64,000 nucleotides of DNA, taken from contig NZ_ML123045.1 of NCBI RefSeq assembly GCF_003846175.1, forward strand, positions 693,822-757,821. Direction: 5' to 3'. The translations under genes and the position numbers were made by a program. Below are positions 50,332-58,828 of this stretch, in pieces. The notes under the pieces are model-generated. The model made no database searches. It was not told where the DNA came from and saw nothing but the letters and a program-made list of their open reading frames with translations. Each line of letters opens with the position of its first letter. Positions within the stretch are counted from its first letter, which is position 1. The stretch is from Streptomyces sp. ADI95-17. GTDB taxonomy: Bacteria > Actinomycetota > Actinomycetes > Streptomycetales > Streptomycetaceae.

Positions 50332-51366
50332 ATGGTGCAGGCGTACGGAGCGGACACCGGGAACGACCGTGCGGAGCCGGAACCGGAACGCGCCGGGACG
50401 GGATCCCGCTTCCGGGACCTGCGCGAGCGGTGGACCCGTGATCCGGGCATCTGGCGGCGCGGCATCGTCCTCGCCCTCTGCTCGGTGCTCATCACCCTGG
50501 TGATGGCCTTCCACTCGAAGATCCCGAACGCCATCGGCAACCTGGGCAGCCTCTCCGAGACGTTCCTGCCGTGGATCGGGGTGTTCCTCCCGGTGCTGCT
50601 GGTCCTGGGCCTGGTGCGCCGCTCGGCGACCGCGCTGATCGCCCTGCTGCTGCCGGCCGTGGTCTGGTTCAACGTCTTCGGCGGCCTGCTCACCGACAAG
50701 TCCGGCAGCGGCGGCGACCTCACCGTGGCCACCCACAACGTCAACGCCGACAACCCCGACCCCAAGGGCACCGCCCGGAAGGTCGCGGCCTCCGGCGCCG
50801 ATGTGATCGCCCTTGAGGAGCTGCCGAGCGGCAAGGTGGCGACGTACGAGGCGGCGCTCGCCGACCGCTTCCCGTACCACTCGGTGCAGGGCACCGTCGG
50901 TCTGTGGAGCAAGTACCCGATGAGCGCCACCCGCCCGGTCGACATCAAGATGGGCTGGACCCGGGCGATGCGCTCCACGGTGACCACCCCGAAGGGCGAG
51001 GTCGCCGTCTACGTGGCCCATCTGCCGTCCGTACGCGTCAAGCTGCACGCCGGTTTCACCGCCAACCAGCGCGACGACAGCGCGGACGCCCTGGGCGAGG
51101 CCATCTCCCACGAGCGCCTCGGCAAGGTGATCCTGCTCGGCGACCTCAACGGCACGATGAACGACCGCTCGCTGAACGCGGTCACCGCCCAGATGCGCTC
51201 CACCCAGGGCGCGGCCGGCGACGGCTTCGGCTTCAGCTGGCCGGCCTCGTTCCCGATGGCCAGGATCGACCAGATCCTGGTCAAGGGCGTCGAGCCGATG
51301 TCCTCGTGGACGCTCGGCGCGACCGAGAGCGACCATCTGCCGATCGTGGCGCGGGTGGAGCTGTGA
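50332..51366 (+). CDS. Membrane-anchored endonuclease/exonuclease/phosphatase (EEP) family protein
   Basis: 344 residues. A polar N-terminus of about 45 residues, then three hydrophobic segments (GIVLALCSVLITLVMAF; FLPWIGVFLPVLLVLGLV; TALIALLLPAVVWFNVFGG), then the extracytoplasmic EEP domain (about 130-344): VATHNVNADNPDPKG, VIALEELPSG (catalytic Glu), VYVAHLPSVRVK, ILLGDLNGTMNDRS (Asp/Asn) and the terminal GATESDHLPIVARVEL (Asp-His). It is a metal-dependent phosphoesterase with a nuclease or lipid/sugar-phosphate substrate; not determinable here. Confidence 0.9.
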   Translation: MVQAYGADTGNDRAEPEPERAGTGSRFRDLRERWTRDPGIWRRGIVLALCSVLITLVMAFHSKIPNAIGNLGSLSETFLPWIGVFLPVLLVLGLVRRSATALIALLLPAVVWFNVFGGLLTDKSGSGGDLTVATHNVNADNPDPKGTARKVAASGADVIALEELPSGKVATYEAALADRFPYHSVQGTVGLWSKYPMSATRPVDIKMGWTRAMRSTVTTPKGEVAVYVAHLPSVRVKLHAGFTANQRDDSADALGEAISHERLGKVILLGDLNGTMNDRSLNAVTAQMRSTQGAAGDGFGFSWPASFPMARIDQILVKGVEPMSSWTLGATESDHLPIVARVEL

Positions 51367-51548
51367 CGCGGTGAGCCGTTCCGTCACCCCGGGCGAACGC
51401 TGACGAAACGGTCCGTTCACCCGGCGGAACAAACCGTCTGAGAGAATTTGTTCCGTTTGGGAACCAAGGGCGTCCGGCAATGGAGCCGGCCCGGCCGCGA
51501 AGCCGGTCCGCCCGGCTCCCCGGCTTCCCTGCGGAAAGGTCTCTCCAC

Positions 51549-52769
51549 ATGCCCCTGGCCCTGCTCGCACTCGCGGTGAGCGCCTTCGGCATCGGTACCA
51601 CGGAGTTCGTGATGATGGGCCTGCTGCCCAATGTCGCGGACGACCTGGGCACCTCCGTACCCACCGCCGGACACCTCGTCTCGGCCTACGCGATCGGCGT
51701 CGTGGTGGGGGCCCCGCTGCTCACCGCCGTCGGCTCCCGGATCCCGCGCAAGCGGATGCTCCTGCTGCTGATGGCCCTGTTCACGGTCGGCAACCTCGCC
51801 TCCGCGTTCGCCCCCGGCTTCGGCTGGCTGCTGGGCGGCCGGTTTCTGGCCGGGCTGCCGCACGGGGCCTTCTTCGGCGTCGGCGCGGTCGTCGCGGCCC
51901 GTCTTGTCCCCGAGGGGCGCCGGGCACGGGCCGTGGCCACCATGTTCCTCGGGCTCACCGTCGCCAACATCGTCGGCGTCCCGGCGGCCACCCTGCTCGG
52001 CCAGCACCTCGGCTGGCGGGCCACGTTCCTGGTCGTCGCGGCCATCGGGCTGTGCGCCGTGGCGGCGCTCGCCCGGCTCGTACCGCAGGTGCCCGTCGAC
52101 GCCCACCAGGGCCTGGGCCGGGAACTGCGCGCCCTCGGCGACCGTCAGGTGCTGCTCGGCCTGCTCACCGCCGTGTTCGGCTTCGCCGGGGTCTTCGCCG
52201 TGTACTCCTACCTCTCGGCCATGACGACCGAGGTGATGGGCTTCGGCGAGTCCGCCGTGACACCGGTGCTCGCGCTCTTCGGCATCGGCATGACCCTCGG
52301 CGCCCTCGCGGCGGGACCGCTCACCGACCGGGCGCTGCGGCCGACGCTGTACGGATCGCTCGGCGCGCTCGCCGTCGTCCTCGCGGTCTTCCCGTTCGCC
52401 GTCCAGGTGCGGTGGGCCGCACCGGTGCTGGTGGTGCTGCTCGGCGCGGTCGGCTTCATGACGACCACACCGCTCCAGATGCTGGTCATGAACAAGGCCA
52501 AGGACGCCCCGACCCTGGCGTCCGCCTCCAACCACTCCGCGTTCAACCTCGCCAACGCGGGCGGCGCGTGGCTGGGCGGCGCCGCGATCGCGGCGGGCTG
52601 GGGCTGGACCTCCCCGGCCCCGGTCGGCGCGGCCCTCGCGGTCGCGGGCCTGGCGGTGGCGGTCACGGGGGGTCTGCTGGACCGGGAACGCACACCGGGG
52701 GCGTCCAGGGTGGTGGCCCGTGCGGACGCGCGGCCCGTGCGGGACGACGCCCCGGCGGACGCGCGCTGA
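51549..52769 (+). CDS. DHA1-family MFS transporter (AraJ/PbuE-like)
   Basis: 406 residues from ATG at 51549 (GGAAAGG upstream); an ATG at 51480 would add a polar leader. 12 helices: LALAVSAFGIGTTEFVMMGL characteristic of the sugar-efflux/arabinose-efflux group, GHLVSAYAIGVVVGAPLLTA, FLAGLPHGAFFGVGAVVAAR, and MTTTPLQMLVMNKAKDAPTL. Exports sugars, nucleobases or drugs. The Asp/Arg/Ala-rich tail is cytosolic. Monocistronic. Confidence 0.9.
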   Translation: MPLALLALAVSAFGIGTTEFVMMGLLPNVADDLGTSVPTAGHLVSAYAIGVVVGAPLLTAVGSRIPRKRMLLLLMALFTVGNLASAFAPGFGWLLGGRFLAGLPHGAFFGVGAVVAARLVPEGRRARAVATMFLGLTVANIVGVPAATLLGQHLGWRATFLVVAAIGLCAVAALARLVPQVPVDAHQGLGRELRALGDRQVLLGLLTAVFGFAGVFAVYSYLSAMTTEVMGFGESAVTPVLALFGIGMTLGALAAGPLTDRALRPTLYGSLGALAVVLAVFPFAVQVRWAAPVLVVLLGAVGFMTTTPLQMLVMNKAKDAPTLASASNHSAFNLANAGGAWLGGAAIAAGWGWTSPAPVGAALAVAGLAVAVTGGLLDRERTPGASRVVARADARPVRDDAPADAR

Positions 52770-52773
52770 AACG

Positions 52774-52815
52774 CGACGGCGCGGTGACCGGCTCCGCCGG
52801 GTCACCGCGCCGTCG
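52774..52815. terminator. Bidirectional terminator
   Basis: Perfect 16-bp stem (52774-52789 with 52800-52815), 10-nt loop, between the convergent MFS and nadE genes. Confidence 0.85.
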
Positions 52816-52821
52816 TCCCGC

Positions 52822-54582
52822 TCAGCCCGACTCGCGCCACCGGTTGGTGATCGGCAGCCGGCGGTCCTTGCCGAAGCCCTTCGGGGAGATCTTCGTGCCC
52901 GGCGGGTACTGCCGGCGCTTGTACTCGGCCGTGTCCACCATCCGCAGCGTCTTCGCCACCAGCGCCGAGTCGAAGCCGGCCGCGACGATCTCGTCCAGAC
53001 CCTGGTCCCGGTCGACGTACAGCTCCAGGATCCGGTCCAGTACGTCGTAGTCGGGCAGCGAGTCCGTGTCGACCTGTCCCGGGCGCAGCTCGGCGCTGGG
53101 CGGCTTGGTGATGGACGCCTCCGGGATCGGCGGGGTCTGCCCGCGCTCCTCGGCGGCCCGGTTGCGCCACTTCGCCAGGCGGAAGACCGACGTCTTGTAC
53201 ACGTCCTTGATCGGGCCGTACGCCCCGACCGCGTCGCCGTACAGCGTCGAGTAGCCGACCGCCAGCTCGGACTTGTTGCCCGGTGCGAGGACGATCTGGC
53301 CCTCCTGGTTGGAGACGGCCATCAGCGTCGTGCCACGCAGTCGCGCTTGGAGGTTCTCCTCGGCGAGACCGGTGAGCCCCAGCGAGCCCATGTACGCGTC
53401 GAACATCGGCTCGATCGGTACGGTGCGGAAGTTCAGCCCGGTACGGCGGGCCAGCTCGGCCGCGTCGCCCTTGGAGTGGTCCGAGGAGTACTTCGACGGC
53501 ATCGAGATGCCGTACACGTTCTGCGCGCCCAGCGCGTCGCAGGCGATGGCCGCGACCAGCGCCGAGTCGATCCCGCCGGAGAGCCCGATCAGCACACTGC
53601 TGAAGCCGTTCTTGGCGGCGTACGCCCGCAGGCCCACGACCAGCGCCGAGTACAGCTCCTCGTCGTCGTCCAGCCGCTCGGCGTAGCCGCCGGTCAGCTC
53701 CGCGGGGTACGCCGCGAGGGGCTCCTCGGAGAGCACCACGTGGTCGATCCGCAGCCCGTCGTTGACGACCCCGGACGGCGGCTCGGCGGCGGCCGCCGGC
53801 AGCTCCAGGTCGAGCACGACGCTGCCCTCGGCGAACTGCGGGGCACGGGCGATCACTTCGCCGTCCCGGTCGACGACGATCGAGTCGCCGTCGAAGACCA
53901 GCTCGTCCTGGCCGCCGATCATCGCCAGGTACGCGGTGGTGCAGCCCGCCTCCTGGGCCCGCTTGCGGACCAGTTCCAGCCGGGTGTCGTCCTTGTCCCG
54001 CTCGTACGGCGAGGCGTTGATCGACAGCAGCAGCCCGGCGCCGGCGGCCCGCGCGGCCGGCACCCGGCCGCCGTCCTGCCAGAGGTCCTCGCAGATCGCG
54101 AGCGCCACATCGACGCCGTGCACCCGTACCACCGGCATCGAGTCGCCCGGTACGAAGTACCGGAACTCGTCGAAGACGCCGTAATTGGGGAGGTGGTGCT
54201 TGGCGAAGGTCAGCGCGACCTGCCCGCGGTGCAGCACCGCGGCTGCGTTCCGGGGGGAGCCGGCCGGCTGGCCGTAGCGCGGCTGGGCCGTCTCGGAGCG
54301 GTCGAGGTAGCCGACCACGACCGGCAGCTCCCCGAAGCCCTCGGCGTCGAGCCGGGCGGCGAGCGCGCGCAGCGCCTGCCGCGAGGCCTCGACGAAGGAC
54401 GAGCGCAGGGCCAGGTCCTCGACGGGGTAGCCGGTCAGCACCATCTCCGGGAACGCCACCAGATGGGCGCCCTGTTCGGCGGAGTGCCGGGTCCAGTGGA
54501 CGATCGCCTCGGAGTTGCCGGCGAGATCACCGACGGTCGAGTCGATCTGATTCAGTGCGAGACGTAGTTGAGGCACGCGCAC
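52822..54582 (-). CDS. nadE: Glutamine-dependent NAD+ synthetase
   Basis: 586 residues. GTG at 54582 or 54576 can start it. N-terminal nitrilase-type glutaminase: Glu in LVAFPEMVLTGYPVEDL (about 46), Lys in FAKHHLPNYGVFDE (about 127), Cys in VALAICEDLWQDGG (about 163). C-terminal ammonia-dependent synthetase: P-loop SVLIGLSGGIDSALVAAIAC (about 310), MPSKYSSDHSKGDA, VLAPGNKSELAVGYSTLYGD and YKRRQYPPGTKISPKGFGKD. Makes NAD+ from deamido-NAD+, ATP and glutamine. Confidence 0.96.
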   Translation of the reverse strand: MRVPQLRLALNQIDSTVGDLAGNSEAIVHWTRHSAEQGAHLVAFPEMVLTGYPVEDLALRSSFVEASRQALRALAARLDAEGFGELPVVVGYLDRSETAQPRYGQPAGSPRNAAAVLHRGQVALTFAKHHLPNYGVFDEFRYFVPGDSMPVVRVHGVDVALAICEDLWQDGGRVPAARAAGAGLLLSINASPYERDKDDTRLELVRKRAQEAGCTTAYLAMIGGQDELVFDGDSIVVDRDGEVIARAPQFAEGSVVLDLELPAAAAEPPSGVVNDGLRIDHVVLSEEPLAAYPAELTGGYAERLDDDEELYSALVVGLRAYAAKNGFSSVLIGLSGGIDSALVAAIACDALGAQNVYGISMPSKYSSDHSKGDAAELARRTGLNFRTVPIEPMFDAYMGSLGLTGLAEENLQARLRGTTLMAVSNQEGQIVLAPGNKSELAVGYSTLYGDAVGAYGPIKDVYKTSVFRLAKWRNRAAEERGQTPPIPEASITKPPSAELRPGQVDTDSLPDYDVLDRILELYVDRDQGLDEIVAAGFDSALVAKTLRMVDTAEYKRRQYPPGTKISPKGFGKDRRLPITNRWRESG

Positions 54583-54664
54583 CAGTGTAATCGTCTGACT
54601 GACGCAATGTCCTCGCGGGCCGCGGAACCGCGTCCGCGGGCCGCGAGGACCGGGCCGGGGCGAG

Positions 54665-56344
54665 TCAGGCGAGGTAGCCGAGGACCGTCATCATGCCCAT
54701 GTCCGAGTGGTAGATGTTGTGGCAGTGCAGCATCCACAGCCCCGGGTTGTTCGCGTCGAACTCGACGGCCATCGAGCTGTTCGGCCGGACGATCGTGGTG
54801 TCCTTGCGTGCCCAGTGGGCCCGCCCCCGCTCGGTGGCCCAGTGGCGCCGCCCGGCCGGGCCGACCACGCCGAAGGAGTGCCCGTGCAGATGGATCGGGT
54901 GCCACATCTCCGTGGCGTTGTAGAACTCCAGTCTGACCCGCTCGCCCGCCCGCACCGGGTGGCGCTGGCGGGGGTTGTACGGGTCGTGGTCGAAGGCCCA
55001 GTTGTACGCCCGCATGTTGCCGGTCAGCTTGAACCGGCGGGTCCGGTCGGCCTCGCGCCGGGACAGCTCCACGGACGGGTCCGGCATCAGGTCGTGTGCC
55101 TCGACCAGCCATCCGTCCAGTTCCTTGGGACGGACGGTCGCGGCGGGGGCTGTCCCCTTCCCGGTGCGGAGCAGGGCCAGCGCCGTGGCGTTCTTGCCCT
55201 CCGCCAGCGCGGTCAGCGGGAAGACCCCGTCGCCCGCGGTGACCACCACGTCGTACCGCTCGCCCATGCCCAGCAGCAGGGCGTCGGTCGTGGTGTGCTG
55301 GACCGGGTAGCCGTCGGTGTGGGTAATCGTCATCTTGTGGCCGCCGAGCGCCACCCGGAAGGCGGTGTCGCCGCCCGCGTTGACGATGCGCAGCCGGATG
55401 CGCTCGCCGGGCTTGGCGTTGAAGGTGGTGGGAGCCTTCGGTACGCGGCCGTTGATCAGGTAGTACGGGTAGGCGACATCGCCCCCGTGGCTGTCGAGCA
55501 GTCTGCTGTACGAGCGCTTCTCCAGCCGCGAGGGCCCGCTGAGGGGCTTCCCGTCGTTGGGCTTGGCGGGCTTCCCGGGCGTGCCGTGCCCGCCCGCGCC
55601 GTGGCTCATGCCGCCCCGGCCGCCGCTCAGCTCGTTCAGCACCGAGTCGGGCGTCGAGCCGGCCACCCCGTCGACCCAGTCGTCCAGGACGACGACCCAC
55701 TCCTTGTCGTACTTGAGGGGCTCCTTCGGGTCGTCCACGATCAGTGGCGCGTACAGTCCCCGGTCCTGCTGGACGCCCGTGTGCGGGTGGAACCAGAACG
55801 TTCCGGGGTGCGGCACGGTGAACCGGTAGGAGTACTCGGTCTTGGGCCCGATGGGCGCCTGGGTCACCTCGGGCACGCCGTCCATGTCGTTGCGCACATT
55901 GAGGCCGTGCCAGTGCAGTGACGTTTCCGTGGGGAGGTTGTTGGCCAGGGTGAGCGCCAGAGTGTCGCCGGCGGTGACCCGCAGCTCCTTGCCGGGCAGC
56001 CGGCCGTCGTAGGCCCAGGAGTCGACGGTGATCCCGGCGCCCAGTTCGAGACGGGCGGGGGCGGCGACGAGGCTCACCTTCCGCAGTGGGCCCGAACCCC
56101 GCCTGGCCTCGGCCGCGGCGACCTCCGGCCCGTCGGGGGAGACGTACTCGCCCTTGGATCGCCCGCCGGGGGAGGGGCCCCCGCGGTTCGCGCTGCCGTG
56201 GCCCGTGACAGCGACGCTCGCGCCTTCGGTCGTCCGGCCGCCGCGGCCCGTGCCGGATTCGTCGGAGCAGCCGGCCAGTACCGCTGAACCGGCGGTGGCG
56301 ACAGCGGCGCCGAGCACGGCGCGTCGAGTGGGTGGAGTACGCAT
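54665..56344 (-). CDS. Secreted multicopper oxidase
   Basis: 559 residues from ATG at 56344 (CGAGG about 10 bases upstream). Twin-arginine leader (PPTRRAVLGAAVATAG) ending in a lipobox VLAGCS, so Tat-exported and probably lipidated. Copper motifs in order: LHWHGLNVRND (about 143), FWFHPHTGVQQ (about 185), WHPIHLHGHSFGV (about 492) and WMLHCHNIYHSDMGMMTVLG (about 540, T1 Cys and axial Met). A His/Gly-rich loop (GGMSHGAGGHG) could bind extra copper. Oxidises Cu(I) or phenolics with O2 outside the cell. First of a copper-like group; CsoR-like site upstream. Confidence 0.92.
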   Translation of the reverse strand: MRTPPTRRAVLGAAVATAGSAVLAGCSDESGTGRGGRTTEGASVAVTGHGSANRGGPSPGGRSKGEYVSPDGPEVAAAEARRGSGPLRKVSLVAAPARLELGAGITVDSWAYDGRLPGKELRVTAGDTLALTLANNLPTETSLHWHGLNVRNDMDGVPEVTQAPIGPKTEYSYRFTVPHPGTFWFHPHTGVQQDRGLYAPLIVDDPKEPLKYDKEWVVVLDDWVDGVAGSTPDSVLNELSGGRGGMSHGAGGHGTPGKPAKPNDGKPLSGPSRLEKRSYSRLLDSHGGDVAYPYYLINGRVPKAPTTFNAKPGERIRLRIVNAGGDTAFRVALGGHKMTITHTDGYPVQHTTTDALLLGMGERYDVVVTAGDGVFPLTALAEGKNATALALLRTGKGTAPAATVRPKELDGWLVEAHDLMPDPSVELSRREADRTRRFKLTGNMRAYNWAFDHDPYNPRQRHPVRAGERVRLEFYNATEMWHPIHLHGHSFGVVGPAGRRHWATERGRAHWARKDTTIVRPNSSMAVEFDANNPGLWMLHCHNIYHSDMGMMTVLGYLA

Positions 56345-56482
56345 GACGGAGTGCACCTCGGAATGTGTTTCGGCGGGTCGGTCTGCTGGGGGAGGGGGAG
56401 GCGCTCCCCTCCTATATCAGCGAGGCGGGCAGTGGCGACCGTCCGTATGCCGTACGTCCACTCAGGGTCATGGTGAGCACAC

Positions 56483-56497
56483 TACCCCCGCCGGGTA
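56483..56497. promoter_or_regulatory. Candidate CsoR-type copper operator
   Basis: TACCCCCGCCGGGTA, flanked by a further AC and TC, has TACCC and GGGTA arms around a 5-bp centre, like the C/G-tract palindromes bound by CsoR. It lies 139 bp upstream of the multicopper oxidase start. Confidence 0.4.
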
Positions 56498-56640
56498 TCC
56501 CCCGCGCGCGGAGCCGTCGCGCGTCCCGCGACCGCGTCCGTATGGCCCCGGCGCCGGGGCCGCGCGACGGCCCGGCACCCCTCGGACACAGGGGGCCGGG
56601 CCGTGGTGACGGGCCGTGGCCGCGAGGCCGTACGGCGGGG

Positions 56641-57066
56641 TCAGCCGTGCGCGTAGACCTTCGCAGCCCAGCCGGCGATCTGCTCGTCGCTGAGGTGCTG
56701 AGCCAGATCGGCCTCGCTGATCATGCCGATCAGCATCTTGTTCTCGACCACCGGAAGCCGGCGGATGCGGTGTGTCTGCATCTCATCCAGCACCGCCTCC
56801 ACCTCCGCTTCCGCGTCGATCCAGCGCGGCGTGCCGTGGGCGAGGTCGCCCGCCGTCATCTTCGACGGGTCGTGGCCCATGGCCACACAGCCGACCACGA
56901 TGTCGCGGTCCGTGATGATGCCGATCATCCGGTCCTGCTCGCCGTTGGCCGAGATGGGCAACGCCCCGACCTTGTGGTCGCGCATCAGCTGCGCGGCCCG
57001 GTCGAGGGTCTCGTGCGCGGGGATCCATGTGGCCCCGGTGTGCATGATGTCCTTGGCAGTGGTCAT
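56641..57066 (-). CDS. Two-CBS-domain protein
   Basis: 141 residues from ATG at 57066, preceded by AGGAGGAATTCCTC. Two CBS domains (about 5-62 and 72-130): AKDIMHTGATWIPAHETLDR, GALPISANGEQDRMIGIITD-type sequence, then IDAEAEVEAVLDEMQTHRIR and VVENKMLIGMISEADLAQHL. Resembles the mycobacterial hypoxic-response protein type. Binds adenosyl ligands and acts as a small cytosolic energy or redox sensor. Placed between the multicopper oxidase and DUF305 genes, all on the minus strand. Confidence 0.9.
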   Translation of the reverse strand: MTTAKDIMHTGATWIPAHETLDRAAQLMRDHKVGALPISANGEQDRMIGIITDRDIVVGCVAMGHDPSKMTAGDLAHGTPRWIDAEAEVEAVLDEMQTHRIRRLPVVENKMLIGMISEADLAQHLSDEQIAGWAAKVYAHG

Positions 57067-57192
57067 GAGGAATTCCTCCTGCGTGCCGGTGGGCATGCTG
57101 TACGACCCCGAGCGAACCCATCGTCATGGGCCCGTTCGGGGGACGCGACCGCTATCACCCGTTCGGGTGCACCTGCGGCTCGGGGGAATCTT

Positions 57193-57909
57193 TCAGGACC
57201 TGGGTGCGGAGCCTCGCGCGGCCAGCAGCCGGGCCATCTCGTCCAGCTCCGACTGCTGGGCCTCGACCATCCCGCGGGCGAGCCGCTTCTCGGCCTTCAC
57301 CGTGCACAGCCGGGCGCAGCCGCGCGCCATGTCGATGCCGCCCCTGTGGTGTTCGGTCATCAGCCGGAGGTACCGGATCTCGGCCGCCCTGCCGCTCGCC
57401 GTCCGGAGCCGGTCCAGCTCGGTCCTGGTGGCCATGCCGGGCATGAGGGAGCCGTCATGGGCCCGGTAGCCGGTCCCCATGCCGGGCATCCCGTCCATGC
57501 CCTTCGCCGAGTGTCCCTCGTGCCCGGCCGCCATCCAGCCCATCGGCTCTCCGGCGGCCGTCTTCGGCAGCTCCCACAGATCCAGCCAGCCGAGCAGCAT
57601 GCCGCGCTGATTGGCCTGCGTATTGGCGATGTCGTACGCGAGCCGGCGCACCTCCTCGTCCTTCGTGCGGTCACGCACGATGAAGGACATCTCCACGGCC
57701 TGCTGGTGGTGGACCGCCATGTCGCGGGCGAAACCGGCGTCCGCCGAGTCCGCCGCGGGCGGGTGCGGGGCGGCCGCCGCCCGGTCGGCCCCGTCCGCCC
57801 CGCCGCGCGCGGAGGCGACCGTCACCACCCCCGCGAACAGCAGCGCGAGCGCCACGGCGGAGCCCGCCACCCACTCGACGCGCCGGCCGCGGCGCTTCCC
57901 GGCGGTCAC
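57193..57909 (-). CDS. DUF305 protein with N-terminal membrane anchor
   Basis: 238 residues from GTG at 57909, overlapping the DUF3105 stop (GTGA). Signal anchor VEWVAGSAVALALLFAGVVT (about 11-30), then the ferritin-like DUF305 helices with DAGFARDMAVHHQQAVEMSF (about 58), the Met/His/Gly-rich loop MGWMAAGHEGHSAKGMDGMP and LRLMTEHHRGGIDMARGCAR. The paired HHQQ/HHRGG motifs and many Met residues fit a copper-binding periplasmic-type protein. Translationally coupled to DUF3105. Confidence 0.92.
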   Translation of the reverse strand: MTAGKRRGRRVEWVAGSAVALALLFAGVVTVASARGGADGADRAAAAPHPPAADSADAGFARDMAVHHQQAVEMSFIVRDRTKDEEVRRLAYDIANTQANQRGMLLGWLDLWELPKTAAGEPMGWMAAGHEGHSAKGMDGMPGMGTGYRAHDGSLMPGMATRTELDRLRTASGRAAEIRYLRLMTEHHRGGIDMARGCARLCTVKAEKRLARGMVEAQQSELDEMARLLAARGSAPRS

Positions 57910-58583
57910 TGCGCCCCCAGCCCGCCCGTGCACGTCGCACCGGGCTCGGGCGTCTGCGGACCCTGCACGAACTTCGAGAAGAACCGGTCGACCCGCGGGT
58001 CGTCGGCGCCGTCCACGGTCACCTGGTTCCCCCAGGCGCTCAGCATGATCGTTCCGGCCTGGCCCTCGTACGGGCTCATCAGCGAGTACGGCGTCCGGCC
58101 GACCCGCTCGGCCAGCTTCGCCACATCGGCGGCCGGAGCCTTGTCCGTGTACGTCACCCACACCGATCCGTGCTCCAGCGCGTGCACGGCGTTCACATCG
58201 GGGATCGCCTTCTCGTAGACCTCGCCGTCGCAGTTCATCCATACGGGGTTGTGGTCACCGCCCACCGGCGGCTTCATCGGGTAGGCGACGGTCCCGGTGA
58301 CATGGTTGCGGGTCAGCTTCTTCGCGTCCCAGGTCCGCAGCCCCTCGATCGGCCCGTCGGCGGGAGCCTGCTGCCCGTCCGAGGGCGCCTTGCCGTCCGC
58401 CGCCGGGGCGGCCCGCTTCTGCTCGGACGCCTCGGACTTGGTCAGCACCATGTACGAGCCGAACCCGACCAGCCCCACGACCACGAGCACGCTCAGGCTT
58501 ATGGCCAGGGCACGGTCGCGGCGCTGCCGCGCGCGGTGGGCGTCGTGCGTCTGGGCCATGGGGGTCCTGGGGTCGAAACTCAT
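57906..58583 (-). CDS. DUF3105 membrane-anchored protein
   Basis: 225 residues; the start is 58583 or the internal Met at 58559. A basic leader (RARQRRDRALAISLSVLVVV) and one helix (about 27-47), a charged linker, then the DUF3105 domain: HVTGTVAYPMKPPVGGDHNP, VWMNCDGEVYEKAIPDVNAV, HALEHGSVWVTYTDKAPA and GQAGTIMLSAWGNQVTVDGA. Conserved His, Met and Cys residues suggest extracytoplasmic metal or thiol chemistry. First gene of a pair with DUF305, divergent from glnA2. Confidence 0.9.
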   Translation of the reverse strand: MSFDPRTPMAQTHDAHRARQRRDRALAISLSVLVVVGLVGFGSYMVLTKSEASEQKRAAPAADGKAPSDGQQAPADGPIEGLRTWDAKKLTRNHVTGTVAYPMKPPVGGDHNPVWMNCDGEVYEKAIPDVNAVHALEHGSVWVTYTDKAPAADVAKLAERVGRTPYSLMSPYEGQAGTIMLSAWGNQVTVDGADDPRVDRFFSKFVQGPQTPEPGATCTGGLGAQ

Positions 58584-58735
58584 GTCGTCAGGTCCTTCTG
58601 GGAAGGGGCGGGGACGGACAGGCCGAAGGCCGGGAAACCGGCGTGCGCGGGGCCGTCACGAAGGCGTGCCACCCCTTGCGCGCCATGGGCGCCGATCGTA
58701 GTGGGTGGCCGGGTGCTCCATCTCACGTCGTGTGC

Positions 58736-58751
58736 GTAATCTGGGTGAAAT
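58736..58751 (+). promoter_or_regulatory. Candidate GlnR box before glnA2
   Basis: GTAAT-N6-GAAAT (GTAATCTGGGTGAAAT) fits the actinobacterial GlnR pattern gTnAc-n6-GaAAc, 78 bp upstream of the ATG. Confidence 0.5.
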
Positions 58752-58828
58752 CCCGGGTCGTGATACTGGAGTTCCTCCCCTACCCCGGGCGGTGGTGCAC
58801 GGACCGTCTGAACTGCAAGGATGTGGCT

